From assembly GCF_000744415.1 (NCBI RefSeq), contig NZ_JQLW01000006.1:62001-126000 (forward strand): a DNA stretch of 64,000 bases, read 5' to 3'. Made by a program: the position numbers and the translations under genes. The DNA is from Ghiorsea bivora (GTDB lineage: Bacteria > Pseudomonadota > Zetaproteobacteria > Mariprofundales > Mariprofundaceae). The notes under the pieces were generated by a model. The model saw only the letters and a list, made by a program, of their open reading frames with translations. It searched no databases and was not told where the DNA came from. Below, piece after piece: positions 1-7,930 of this stretch. The number at the start of each line of letters is the position of its first letter. Within the stretch, counting starts at the first letter, position 1.

Positions 1-101
1 CGGGAAAGACCCTGAGCTTTTGCCCAGCGCCCATTTCCATCCATAATAATAGCAACATGTTTGGGCACACGTTGTAGCGGCAGCCCTTCAGCAGAAGACA
101 T
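1..101 (-). CDS. uppS: Undecaprenyl diphosphate synthase, N-terminal part (runs off the window)
   Basis: Only the first 33 codons are inside the window. They contain the family signature [10 protein letters not shown] at residues 18-27, with Asp21 as the catalytic, Mg-binding residue of cis-prenyltransferases. The enzyme condenses isopentenyl diphosphate units onto farnesyl diphosphate to make the C55 lipid carrier for peptidoglycan and O-antigen precursors. The start ATG shares one base with the frr stop (TAATG), so translation is probably coupled to frr. The order pyrH-frr-uppS is a classic conserved arrangement. Confidence 0.93.
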   Translation of the reverse strand, partial: MSSAEGLPLQRVPKHVAIIMDGNGRWAKAQGLS

Positions 102-646
102 TAAACAGTTAAAATATCCTGTTCTTTTTTCTCAATCACAGCATCCACTTCTTTCACAAAGCTATCTGTAATTTTCTGGATTTCATCCTGCAATCGTTTG
201 GATTCGTCTTCAGGCAAACCTTCTTCTTTCACCTGTTTTTTCACTGCTTCATTGGCATCACGACGCAAATTACGCAATGATACTTTTGATTTTTCAGCCA
301 TAGACTTAGCTTGTTTAACAAACTCTTTACGGCGATCTTCCGTTAATTCAGGTAAAATCAAACGAATCACTTCACCATCATTGGAAGGTGTTAAACCCAA
401 GTCTGAAGCCAATAACGCTTTCTCCAAATCTTTCAACACAGCCTTTTCCCAAGGCGTAATCATCAAAATACGCGGCTCGGGTACAGAAATGCTTCCCACT
501 TGGCTTACAGGCACATCTGAACCGTAATAAGGAACACGCACATGATCCAATAAGGCGGCATTTGCCCGACCTGTACGAATCGTTGCCAATTCAGTTTTTA
601 GTGCCGAAATCGTCTTGTTCATTCGCTCTTTCAAATCTTCAAACAT
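101..646 (-). CDS. frr: Ribosome recycling factor
   Basis: The product is 181 residues, close to the usual 185. It splits post-termination ribosomes together with EF-G so that they can start again. The sequence has the typical family blocks: [19 protein letters not shown] near residues 16-34, the VPVSQ and ITPWEK region around residues 45-68, and the long C-terminal helix [14 protein letters not shown]. The start is well supported: a purine-rich AGGAG Shine-Dalgarno sits about 8 bases ahead of the ATG. The gap to pyrH is one base and uppS overlaps its stop codon, so all three are likely co-transcribed with tsf and rpsB upstream. Confidence 0.97.
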   Translation of the reverse strand: MFEDLKERMNKTISALKTELATIRTGRANAALLDHVRVPYYGSDVPVSQVGSISVPEPRILMITPWEKAVLKDLEKALLASDLGLTPSNDGEVIRLILPELTEDRRKEFVKQAKSMAEKSKVSLRNLRRDANEAVKKQVKEEGLPEDESKRLQDEIQKITDSFVKEVDAVIEKKEQDILTV

Positions 647-647
647 C

Positions 648-1370
648 TCAACTCTCCTGGACTACTGTGCCCACAGGTTCACCCATCACAGCTTTTAACA
701 TCTGTCCTTGTGTTGTCACATCAAACACCACAATTGGCATTTGGTTATCGCGACATAATGACATCGCCGTAGCATCCATCACACCCAATTGTTTGGTTAA
801 TGCTTCGGTAAATGTCAGGGTATCATAACGTGTAGCCGTTGGGTCTTTGACTGGGTCAGCCGTATAAACACCATCTACTTTGGTACCTTTAAGCACCACA
901 TCTGCATTGATTTCCATAGCGCGTAAACTAGCGGCTGTATCTGTTGTAAAATAAGGATTGCCTGTACCTGAGGCAAAAATAAGAATCCGACCTTTTTCAA
1001 GGTGGCGCACAGCGCGCCTACGGATATAGGGTTCGGCTACTTCTTTGATGTGTAATGCTGAAATCACACGAACCTTAGCGCCTTGTCGTTCCAAAGCATC
1101 CTGCAAAGCAATCGCATTCATCACGGTTGCCATCATACCCATATAATCAGCACTTGCTCTGTCCATACCAGAAGCTGTACCCATATTACCACGGAATATG
1201 TTACCACCACCAATCACAATGGCTAAGTCCACCTTGCTATCACGCACTTCAATCAGCTCGCTCGCCAAACGATTAATCGTATCAGGATCAATACCATAAC
1301 CACTTTGGCCCATCAATACCTCACCAGATAGTTTGAGTAATACCCGTTTATATTTGGTGCTTGATGCCAT
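648..1370 (-). CDS. pyrH: Uridylate (UMP) kinase
   Basis: The 240-residue protein belongs to the hexameric bacterial UMP kinase family (amino-acid kinase fold), which makes UDP from UMP and ATP in pyrimidine synthesis. Visible motifs are the N-terminal LLKLSGEVL nucleotide-binding segment, the glycine-rich [11 protein letters not shown] around residues 52-62, [16 protein letters not shown] near residues 131-146 for UMP binding, and [15 protein letters not shown] near residues 157-171. Full length, intact. It lies between tsf and frr as in many proteobacteria. A hairpin 3' of tsf (1420-1451) may lower expression relative to the ribosomal part of the operon. Confidence 0.97.
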   Translation of the reverse strand: MASSTKYKRVLLKLSGEVLMGQSGYGIDPDTINRLASELIEVRDSKVDLAIVIGGGNIFRGNMGTASGMDRASADYMGMMATVMNAIALQDALERQGAKVRVISALHIKEVAEPYIRRRAVRHLEKGRILIFASGTGNPYFTTDTAASLRAMEINADVVLKGTKVDGVYTADPVKDPTATRYDTLTFTEALTKQLGVMDATAMSLCRDNQMPIVVFDVTTQGQMLKAVMGEPVGTVVQES

Positions 1371-1419
1371 ACGAACTCCTTAAAGCTTTGATACCAACAT
1401 GCCTTACTATAAAATGAAT

Positions 1420-1451
1420 GCCTCAAGCTTGCGCAAAAACAAACTTGAGGC
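1420..1451 (-). terminator. Hairpin between tsf and pyrH (candidate attenuator or weak terminator)
   Basis: An exact 8-bp inverted repeat, GCCTCAAG at 1420-1427 and CTTGAGGC at 1444-1451, encloses a 16-base loop. On the minus strand it lies just after the tsf stop and is followed by ATTCATTTTAT, which is only moderately U-rich. Partial termination or 3'-end protection is more likely than full termination, because pyrH-frr-uppS follow with no obvious strong promoter of their own. Confidence 0.4.
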
Positions 1452-1474
1452 AATCATAATTGTTTAACTTGTTA

Positions 1475-2365
1475 TTAACCTTTGATTTGCGCTGCAACTT
1501 CAGCAGCGAAATCTTCTTCTTTTTTCTCAATACCTTCACCCAAAGCAAAGCGAGCAACAGCAACGACTTTCGCGCCCGATTGAACATCAGATACGGCTTT
1601 AGCTACAGTTTTATCCGTATCCATCACAAAAGCTTGATCCAACAAACAGTTTTCTGAATAAAATTTATTCATTTGCCCAGCAACAATCTTTTCAACAATC
1701 GCTTCAGGTTTACCGCTTGCCAATGCACGCTCAGTTAATACCTTACGTTCACGCTCAATGGCTTCATCCGTAACAGAATCACGTGAAATAAATTCAGGGT
1801 TTACTGCTGCAACATGCATAGCAACATTGCGTGCAATCGCTGCAAGCGCATCATCAGCTTCGCCTTCAACTGCAACCAATACACCAATTTTACCTGCACC
1901 ATGGATATAACCAGAAACCACACCATTGGTTTCCAAGATTTGGAAACGGCGAACGCTCATATTCTCACCAATCGTTGCAATCAATTGCGACAATGTTTGT
2001 TCAACGGTTAAACCCGCATCAAAATCCATTGCCAACAAAGCAGCTACATCTGCAGGGCGTTTTTCAAGGATAAAACCAGCCAATTTATCTACAAATGCCA
2101 CAAACTGATCATTTTTACTTACGAAATCAGTTTCAGCGTTCACTTCCAACACAACAGCAGCATTACCGTTGGTTTTTGTTGCTACAATACCTTCTGCTGC
2201 AACACGTCCAGCTTTTTTCTCTGCAGCGCCCAGACCTTTTTTACGCAAGTAGTCTACGCCAGCATCAAAATCACCACCCACTTCAGTGAGTGCCTTTTTA
2301 CAATCCATCATGCCTGCGCCTGTTGCTTCGCGCAGTTTTTTTACGTCAGCAGCTGTAATTGCCAT
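1475..2365 (-). CDS. tsf: Elongation factor Ts
   Basis: The protein is 296 residues from the chosen start. EF-Ts is the guanine-nucleotide exchange factor of EF-Tu. The N-terminal domain reads MAITAADVKKLREATGAGM, then MDCKKAL, and the EF-Tu contact motif TDFVSKN is present at about residues 79-85. An ATG four codons further upstream (2377) exists, but the GGAG Shine-Dalgarno lies after that codon and about 6 bases before the ATG at 2365, and the family begins at this second Met. It follows rpsB after about 70 bases that hold a GNRA-loop hairpin. Confidence 0.97.
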   Translation of the reverse strand: MAITAADVKKLREATGAGMMDCKKALTEVGGDFDAGVDYLRKKGLGAAEKKAGRVAAEGIVATKTNGNAAVVLEVNAETDFVSKNDQFVAFVDKLAGFILEKRPADVAALLAMDFDAGLTVEQTLSQLIATIGENMSVRRFQILETNGVVSGYIHGAGKIGVLVAVEGEADDALAAIARNVAMHVAAVNPEFISRDSVTDEAIERERKVLTERALASGKPEAIVEKIVAGQMNKFYSENCLLDQAFVMDTDKTVAKAVSDVQSGAKVVAVARFALGEGIEKKEEDFAAEVAAQIKG

Positions 2366-2384
2366 TTCTATCTCCATCCAGTTG

Positions 2385-2402
2385 ACGCGCCTTTCGGCGC
2401 GT
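2385..2402. promoter_or_regulatory. GAAA-tetraloop hairpin just ahead of the tsf ribosome-binding site
   Basis: A perfect 7-bp stem, ACGCGCC and GGCGCGT, encloses TTTC on the plus strand, which is GAAA on the minus (message) strand. It sits in the rpsB-tsf spacer and its 3' side ends about 9 bases before the tsf Shine-Dalgarno. On the message strand it has no following U-tract, so it does not look like an intrinsic terminator there. It could be a processing or stabilising element separating rpsB from tsf. Function is inferred. Confidence 0.5.
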
Positions 2403-2438
2403 TTTAGCTATGTATAATTTTATTAAGTTTACTTTGAA

Positions 2439-3263
2439 TTAAGCTTTTTCTTCAGTTGCTGGCGCAGCTTCTTCCGCCGCTTTTTCAACAACTTCTTCTG
2501 CTGGTGCTTCTACAGCTTCTTCAGCTTGGTTTGCCATTTGCTCGATAATATCAGCACCATCTTCAGCATTTTCCAAGTGGAAAGTCTCCGTACCTTCAAT
2601 GATTGCATCTGCAATTTTGCTGCAGAACAAACGCACAGCACGAATCGCATCATCATTACCAGGAACCACGTAATCAATACCTGTTGGATTACAGTTTGAA
2701 TCCACAACCGCAACCACTGGAATACCCAATTTTTGCGCTTCTTTCACTGCCAACTCTTCTTTTTGTACATCAATCACAAACAAGCAATCTGGCAAGTGAG
2801 TCATTTCTTCAACACCACCCAATGTGCGTTCAAGTTTATCAAGGTCGTTTTGCAATTTTAATGCTTCTTTTTTGGTGATTAGGTCAAAAATGCCTTCTTC
2901 TTTTTTGCGCTTCAACTCTTTCATTTTACGCACAGATTGCTGCACTGTTTGGAAGTTGGTCAACATGCCACCCAACCAACGGTGATTTACATAGTATTGA
3001 CCTGCACGGCTTGCTTCTTCTTTCACAGCATCACGCGCTTGACGTTTCGTACCCACGAACAATACACGTCCGCCAGCAGCAGCTAGTTCGCGCATGAAAT
3101 CGTAAGATTCATTTGCCATACGTAGTGTTTTTTGAAGGTCGATGATATGAATACCGTTACGTGAACCGAAAATGTATGGTGCCATTTTAGGGTTCCAACG
3201 ACGGGTTTGGTGACCAAAGTGTACGCCTGCTTCTAGCAGTGCTTTCATAGTAAATTGAGACAT
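2439..3263 (-). CDS. rpsB: Small ribosomal subunit protein S2
   Basis: The 274-residue product is a complete S2, with [22 protein letters not shown] at the N-terminus, [10 protein letters not shown] around residues 67-76, the coiled-coil helix region near residues 100-160, and [24 protein letters not shown] around residues 190-213. After about residue 235 it carries an acidic, alanine/glutamate-rich tail longer than in E. coli S2. S2 is a late-binding protein at the back of the 30S subunit and interacts with S1. It heads the rpsB-tsf-pyrH-frr-uppS cluster; a promoter with a perfect -35 lies about 120 bases upstream. Confidence 0.97.
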   Translation of the reverse strand: MSQFTMKALLEAGVHFGHQTRRWNPKMAPYIFGSRNGIHIIDLQKTLRMANESYDFMRELAAAGGRVLFVGTKRQARDAVKEEASRAGQYYVNHRWLGGMLTNFQTVQQSVRKMKELKRKKEEGIFDLITKKEALKLQNDLDKLERTLGGVEEMTHLPDCLFVIDVQKEELAVKEAQKLGIPVVAVVDSNCNPTGIDYVVPGNDDAIRAVRLFCSKIADAIIEGTETFHLENAEDGADIIEQMANQAEEAVEAPAEEVVEKAAEEAAPATEEKA

Positions 3264-3384
3264 TTTAATGTGCTCCGATTGTTATTATTTCCTCCACGCT
3301 TCCAATCCCCATTTCTCTAGGGCACAACGGAAGAAACGTGTGCGAATTGGTTGCGCTTTCTACGCAAAAACAGCACTATGTCAA
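3264..3384 (-). promoter_or_regulatory. rpsB promoter and leader
   Basis: On the minus strand a perfect -35 box TTGACA (3379-3384) is separated by 16 bases from TAGAAA (3357-3362), a 4/6 match to the -10 consensus. Transcription from here would give a leader of roughly 85 bases before the rpsB ATG. The leader contains CCC and GGGG tracts able to pair around AGAGAA, and a GGAGG ahead of the start region. Ribosomal protein S2 represses its own mRNA in several proteobacteria; this leader could be such a site, but I cannot confirm the fold. Confidence 0.5.
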
Positions 3385-3404
3385 CAATACATAAGCTTTC
3401 CCTA

Positions 3405-3764
3405 CTATAAGTTTCCTGCTGCAATGACAATAAAGACAAAAACAGCAATCGCCGCAATAAAGCAACTTCGTTTCACAAGTTTACTTCGTCCATATTTAAG
3501 CGCCTCTGCTCCCAGAATAATATAAACTAGCAAACCAACAATTTTTGCAGCCAGCCAACCTGATTCAAGCAAGGAATATTCCAAAACAAATGCCATGTAT
3601 AAACCACTGAAAAGCAGCACCGTATCCACACTATCTGGTAAAACACGACGGTACAAAACATTTGTAACAGGACGCTCAACCCACATGGCAATACCACGCC
3701 AGACAAACAACAAAATAGAAACCAATGCACAGCCCATATGTGTATACAGCAACGTTATTGTCAT
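3405..3764 (-). CDS. SirB family integral membrane protein
   Basis: The 119-residue protein is almost wholly hydrophobic, with four predicted membrane helices (about residues 5-22, 45-62, 68-88 and 98-117). The pattern of a first helix followed by RG..MW, then LPDSVDTVLLFSGL, then GWLAAKIVGLLVYIILGAEAL matches the SirB2 family. Family members are named for an effect on invasion gene expression in Salmonella, but their biochemical role is unknown. The gene lies 20 bases upstream of the rpsB promoter on the same strand; the neighbours give no functional hint. Its own promoter was not identified. Confidence 0.8.
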   Translation of the reverse strand: MTITLLYTHMGCALVSILLFVWRGIAMWVERPVTNVLYRRVLPDSVDTVLLFSGLYMAFVLEYSLLESGWLAAKIVGLLVYIILGAEALKYGRSKLVKRSCFIAAIAVFVFIVIAAGNL

Positions 3765-3850
3765 ATTTCTTTCCTCACCTCTAACAATTAAAAATCATAA
3801 CCAAAATAGAAGACACAGCATAACTATCAATTTATTTCAAACTAGGAAAC

Positions 3851-4159
3851 TTATTTATCGTCCATCATTTTTTTTAAATTTGCAAAAGGGTTAGAAGTTG
3901 CTGCCTGCTGTTCATCTGGCGTGGTAATCTCCCGCATTTCACTAAAGCGCTGATGCTCATTGTCATGACAATAAATACATAGCAACTCCCAGTTGCTACC
4001 ATCCGCAGGATTATTATTGTGGTTATGGTCTTTATGATGAACAGTAAGCTCTCTTAGATTTTTCCCAGTAAAATCTCTTGCGCACCGCCCACAGACCCAT
4101 GGATAAATCTTTAGTGCGCGTTCCCGATAGTTTTGCCCTGCACTCGTAGAAACCATCAT
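3851..4159 (-). CDS. Small HNH nuclease-family protein (YajD-like)
   Basis: The 102-residue protein carries an HNH core: CGRC at residues 23-26, LTVHHKDHNHNNNPADG around residues 38-54, and CIYCHDNEH around residues 62-70, giving the two zinc-knuckle CxxC pairs and the His-Asn-His catalytic line. It resembles the short stand-alone YajD group. Family members are predicted metal-dependent DNA nucleases; no substrate is known. A GGAG Shine-Dalgarno stands ahead of the double ATG at 4157-4159 and 4154-4156, either of which may be used. The C-terminus (about residues 75-102) is a hydrophilic tail of no known role. Confidence 0.85.
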   Translation of the reverse strand: MMVSTSAGQNYRERALKIYPWVCGRCARDFTGKNLRELTVHHKDHNHNNNPADGSNWELLCIYCHDNEHQRFSEMREITTPDEQQAATSNPFANLKKMMDDK

Positions 4160-4397
4160 TTTCTCCTTTTACCAAAACACAACTTATTGAAGTTGCCCGC
4201 ATACCGAGGATTGTGCATCCTTTTCCTACATTTATCCATACTAGGCTATAAAATGAATACACAATACCAATTCTCAACAGATTCACTACGCCATACATAA
4301 GCGGAACAATCAGCTTGAGGGTAGAAATACATGGTTGCAAGACCTAACCTCAAAACCCTAACTTACAATTAATCCTTCTCACCGCTAATATTCGCTT
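4160..4397. other. Non-coding divergent spacer between the HNH gene and bioH
   Basis: The 238 bases separate the minus-strand HNH gene from the plus-strand bioH. I see no convincing open frame, RNA gene or repeat. Both flanking genes should have promoters here, but no hexamer pair stands out enough to be named. bioH has no clear Shine-Dalgarno ahead of its ATG. Confidence 0.5.
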
Positions 4398-5165
4398 ATG
4401 TCTTTACTACCCAATATCATCTTTCTTCACGGCTGGGGGCAGTCTGCACAAATTTGGCATCAGCAGGTGAAACATTTCTCACCTTTAACTCGAACTTATG
4501 CCATCAACCTACCTGGGCATGGTGGCGCTTGTGATATAACACAAGAACAATGGATTTCGCATTTAACCCGTGAAGTTGAGCACCATATCAACACACACCA
4601 ACAACCCACGATTCTTGTGGGCTGGTCGCTTGGCGGGCAACTCGCTTTGACTTTGCAAGCTGCATTGCAGGATAAACTTGCAGGGCTGGCATTGGTTTCG
4701 ACCACGCCAACATTTAGGCAACAACGCGATTGGTTACACGGTTGCAGCGATGAAGTCTGGCAAGAATTTGAGCAAGCAAGCCAACAACAAACACCCAAAC
4801 TCATGCAACGTTTTTTTCAAATGATGCTGTATGGCGACAAACTTAGTCGAAAAGATATGCAGAATATCGCCAAAACAGCCGTCCACAAAGAGTATCCACC
4901 CACAAAGCAAGGTTTAACAACAGGTTTAAACCTGTTGTCTGACTTGGATAATCGCGCATTTTTGGGCGATATACAACTGCCCACATTGGTTATCCACGGT
5001 GCACAAGATGTCATTGTGCCAACAAAAGCAGGGCAATATTTGGCAGCGCATATCCCCAATACCCAGCTACAAATATTTGAAGACTGTGGACATGCGCCAT
5101 TTCTCACCCATCATGTCGCCTTCAATCAATTATTGGAGTCATGGTGGAAGAATTTATCAATGTAA
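4398..5165 (+). CDS. bioH: Pimeloyl-[acyl-carrier protein] methyl ester esterase
   Basis: The 255-residue alpha/beta hydrolase has the nucleophile elbow GWSLGG (Ser77), the acid Asp204 in GAQDVIVP and His232 in DCGHAPF, the complete catalytic triad expected of BioH. The oxyanion-hole motif HGWGQ is at residues 11-15. BioH removes the methyl group from pimeloyl-ACP methyl ester, ending the disguised fatty-acid route to the biotin precursor. The assignment from a general hydrolase fold is made firm by overlap with bioC, whose product adds that methyl group: the bioC ATG lies 25 bases inside the bioH end. Cytoplasmic. Confidence 0.9.
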   Translation: MSLLPNIIFLHGWGQSAQIWHQQVKHFSPLTRTYAINLPGHGGACDITQEQWISHLTREVEHHINTHQQPTILVGWSLGGQLALTLQAALQDKLAGLALVSTTPTFRQQRDWLHGCSDEVWQEFEQASQQQTPKLMQRFFQMMLYGDKLSRKDMQNIAKTAVHKEYPPTKQGLTTGLNLLSDLDNRAFLGDIQLPTLVIHGAQDVIVPTKAGQYLAAHIPNTQLQIFEDCGHAPFLTHHVAFNQLLESWWKNLSM

Positions 5166-6013
5166 ATAATGTGCGCCGCGCGTTTTCTGGCGCAACAAGC
5201 AGTTATGATGACCACGCCGAATTGCAACGTGAAATCGGGCGGCGTTTATTGGCACATCTCGACTTCACCAAACTTCAACCCCAATCCATTTTGGACATTG
5301 GCTGTGGCACAGGTTTTTTCACCCGTTTATTGGCTGAAAAATACAAAAAAGCACATATTTATGCTTCCGATATTTCAGAAACCATGGTTTGCCATACCAA
5401 ACAACAATTCCCCAGACGTATGCCTTGGCAACGTAAATACCACCATGCAGTTAGTGATGCCGTCGCTCTACCTTTTAAAAAGGCATCCTTTGATTTGGTC
5501 ACATCCAACCTTGCTATGCAATGGGTGCCTGAAGCCCAAGCCATGATGCAAGAAATGCGCCGTGTGCTCAAACCAGGTGGGTTGATTTTATTCTCCACCT
5601 TTGGGCGCAGAACATTAAGCGAACTCAAACAAACCCTTGCCCATATCAACCCTGAACATACCAGCTCTGTATTGCCTTTTGCTGATGTGATGAGCTTGGG
5701 CAATAGCCTTGGTGAATGCGCCGTAGAAGACCATGTGACCGACTCTGATTTATTCACTCTCACCTACCCCAACACCATGGGTTTGGTGCGTGAACTTAAA
5801 GGCATTGGTGCATCCGCATCTGCCATCCAAGGGCGCAGCGGTGGTTTGTATGGCAGAGCCTTATTGCGTGATATTGAGGCTTATTATAGTGAGCATTTTC
5901 AACATGAAGATGGGCGTATTCATGCTACATTTGAAGCTTTGTATGCCCAAGCTTGGTACAAAGATGTGGGATATGCTGACCGTGACAATATTATCCCCAT
6001 TCAGGTTGCTTAA
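5141..6013 (+). CDS. bioC: Malonyl-[acyl-carrier protein] O-methyltransferase
   Basis: The 290-residue protein begins VNNVRRAFSGATSSYDDHAELQ, typical of BioC, followed by the SAM-binding motif ILDIGCGTGFFT (about residues 50-61), the acidic loop ASDIS, and the class I methyltransferase post-motif VLKPGGLILFSTFG. It methylates malonyl-ACP with SAM so that fatty-acid synthesis can build the pimeloyl chain. The ATG overlaps the 3' end of bioH, so the pair is translationally coupled and forms a two-gene biotin initiation and termination unit. No bioF, bioA, bioD or bioB gene lies in this window. Confidence 0.92.
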   Translation: MVEEFINVNNVRRAFSGATSSYDDHAELQREIGRRLLAHLDFTKLQPQSILDIGCGTGFFTRLLAEKYKKAHIYASDISETMVCHTKQQFPRRMPWQRKYHHAVSDAVALPFKKASFDLVTSNLAMQWVPEAQAMMQEMRRVLKPGGLILFSTFGRRTLSELKQTLAHINPEHTSSVLPFADVMSLGNSLGECAVEDHVTDSDLFTLTYPNTMGLVRELKGIGASASAIQGRSGGLYGRALLRDIEAYYSEHFQHEDGRIHATFEALYAQAWYKDVGYADRDNIIPIQVA

Positions 6014-6018
6014 GCGCC

Positions 6019-6957
6019 TTGTTTTTTGACCATGTTTTTTGGACATTAAGTCTTGCCCTGGCTTTTGAATACATATGGGGCGACCCAAAATCGAATTGGC
6101 ACCCAGTTGCCACTTTAGGTAATTTTGCCGAACAAATTGAGAAGCTTTTATGGAAAAATAGCAGATTTTCAGGTTTCCTTGCTTGGTTTTTGGTATTTTT
6201 CGGCTCTTTAAGCATCTTTATTACGCTTTGGTATCATCTTGCTTACGACCATGCGTGGTTATCCGTCATTTTTGAAGCTTTATTATTCTGGTTCTCTTTG
6301 GGCTGGAAATCGCTGATTGAACATACCCAAAGCATTACCTCAGCAAACAATATTGAAGAGGCAAAAGCCAAAGTCAGTATGGTGGTTGGACGCAACACAG
6401 ACCAAATGAACCAGCAAGACATTCACAAAGCCAGCATTGAATCCTTAGCCGAAAACACTTCTGATGCCATCATTGCCCCATTATTTTGGTTTATATTGTT
6501 GGGGGCTTGGGGAGCTTGGGCTTACCGCATTATCAACACTTTGGATGCCATGTGGGGCTATAAAAATGAAAAATACACTTATTTTGGTTGGTTTGCGGCA
6601 AAAATAGATGATATTGCTAACTTTTTTCCTGCCCGTATCACGGCGCTGTTGATGTTACTCCAACAACCACGTCTTTTGAATAAAATTCCAAGCATTTACC
6701 ATCAAGCCAAACAACATTTATCACCCAATGCTGGGTTCCCAGAAACTGCCATGGCATTTCTTTTAGGTATTCGTTTGGGTGGTGATGTTGTCCGCGATAC
6801 AGGCATAGAACATCGCGCATACATGGGTGATAACCCACAAAGCATCACCACCACACATATCCAACAAGCTATCCATATCAGCAACCGCTGTGTTTATACC
6901 ATGTTAGGCTTAACATATACCGGTATTCTCTATACAAGTTTCATGCATATGTTATGA
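6019..6957 (+). CDS. cbiB: Adenosylcobinamide-phosphate synthase
   Basis: The 312-residue membrane protein matches CbiB/CobD: an N-terminal hydrophobic helix with EYIWGDPKSNWHPVATLG, then VVGRNT near residue 122, ASIESLAENTSDAIIAPLFW around residues 138-157, INTLDAMWGYK, and AAKIDDIANFFPARITALL. It attaches the aminopropanol (phosphate) arm to adenosylcobyric acid late in vitamin B12 synthesis. No ATG is available near the N-terminus; the TTG at 6019, five bases after the bioC stop, is the only start that keeps the first helix. The stop overlaps the start of the next gene by four bases. Confidence 0.92.
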   Translation: MFFDHVFWTLSLALAFEYIWGDPKSNWHPVATLGNFAEQIEKLLWKNSRFSGFLAWFLVFFGSLSIFITLWYHLAYDHAWLSVIFEALLFWFSLGWKSLIEHTQSITSANNIEEAKAKVSMVVGRNTDQMNQQDIHKASIESLAENTSDAIIAPLFWFILLGAWGAWAYRIINTLDAMWGYKNEKYTYFGWFAAKIDDIANFFPARITALLMLLQQPRLLNKIPSIYHQAKQHLSPNAGFPETAMAFLLGIRLGGDVVRDTGIEHRAYMGDNPQSITTTHIQQAIHISNRCVYTMLGLTYTGILYTSFMHML

Positions 6958-7901
6958 CAAACCTTCCTCACGGCGGTAATATTGAAGAAATTGCCAAACA
7001 GTGGGAATGTGCACCCGCTGATATTCTTGATTTATCCACGGGTTTGCACCCCGCAGGCCCTCCAACATGGTTAGGAAATTGGCTCAAGGAAAACAGTCAT
7101 CTGGTTGGTCATTACCCCGACAGATTCGGGGAACCTGCACGTTCTGCCTTGGCAACATTCATGGGCATTGCCCCCGAAAACATCTTAATCATTGCAGGCG
7201 CACAAGCTGCCATCGAAGTTTTACCCCAAGCATTGCAATGGCAACACATGGCCATCAAACAACCCTGTTATGCTGAACCAATTCGAGCAGCAACACGTGC
7301 GGGTTGTCAGGTGATTGCTGTGGACATGCAGGCTACAACATATCCTGATGCGGATTGTGTGTGGATTACCTGTCCGCACAACCCTTTTGGACACAAAGAA
7401 ACATTCCCTCAACATCGCCATGGTGTCTTGGATGAGTCTTATATGCCTTTTAATGAACGCCAAGCTTTGGGCATATTGTCTGATGTAATTCGCCTTGGTT
7501 CATTAACCAAAACCTTCTGCATTCCAGGGTTGCGTTTGGGGTATATCATTGCCGAACAAACCCACATCCAAAGCTTACAATCATGGCTTCCACCATGGCC
7601 AACATCCACACTTGCAGCACACCTTTTACCCAAGCTGCTTCCCCAAGCTGCGCAACGTGATGCACACATTGTCACATTAAGACAACAAATGCTTGATACA
7701 TTAGCACAGCATAATTGGGAAGTTCAACAAGGTTTTACCAGTTTTGTGCTTGCCAGACCCAAAGACAAGTTGCCCGACTTTGCATCATCACGCATACTTG
7801 TCCGCCGCTTTCCTGAATGGGATAGTTTGGCAGGTTGGTTAAGGTTCGGCTATCCTGCATCAGAAAAAGATTGGCAACGTTTCATCGCAGCACTTACATG
7901 A
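6954..7901 (+). CDS. cobD: L-threonine-O-3-phosphate decarboxylase (cobalamin synthesis)
   Basis: The 315-residue PLP enzyme of the class I/II aminotransferase fold starts with NLPHGGNIEEIA and LDLSTGLHP, typical of the CobD (Salmonella)/CobC (Pseudomonas) family. The PLP-binding Lys186 lies in LGSLTKTFCIPGLRLGY and the ITCPHNPFGH stretch is the substrate-side asparagine loop. It makes (R)-1-amino-2-propanol phosphate, the arm that CbiB attaches, and the two genes overlap by four bases (ATGA). It is shorter than typical histidinol-phosphate aminotransferases and the neighbourhood argues against that alternative. Symbol follows Salmonella nomenclature. Confidence 0.88.
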   Translation: MTNLPHGGNIEEIAKQWECAPADILDLSTGLHPAGPPTWLGNWLKENSHLVGHYPDRFGEPARSALATFMGIAPENILIIAGAQAAIEVLPQALQWQHMAIKQPCYAEPIRAATRAGCQVIAVDMQATTYPDADCVWITCPHNPFGHKETFPQHRHGVLDESYMPFNERQALGILSDVIRLGSLTKTFCIPGLRLGYIIAEQTHIQSLQSWLPPWPTSTLAAHLLPKLLPQAAQRDAHIVTLRQQMLDTLAQHNWEVQQGFTSFVLARPKDKLPDFASSRILVRRFPEWDSLAGWLRFGYPASEKDWQRFIAALT

Positions 7902-7930
7902 TACCATGTAGTGCCAAGGAGTAAGATTGA

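Noticed and set aside
2385-2402. Plus-strand intrinsic terminator (hairpin followed by TTTT)
   Set aside because: There is no plus-strand gene to terminate; the hairpin makes sense only as part of the rpsB-tsf message.
4032-4340. 102-codon minus-strand frame overlapping the HNH gene
   Set aside because: It runs out of frame through the HNH gene, whose motifs are clear, and has no recognisable content.
5970-6020. Cobalamin riboswitch ahead of cbiB (also looked for ahead of cobT and cobQ)
   Set aside because: The spacers are too short or lack any B12-box-like conserved core.
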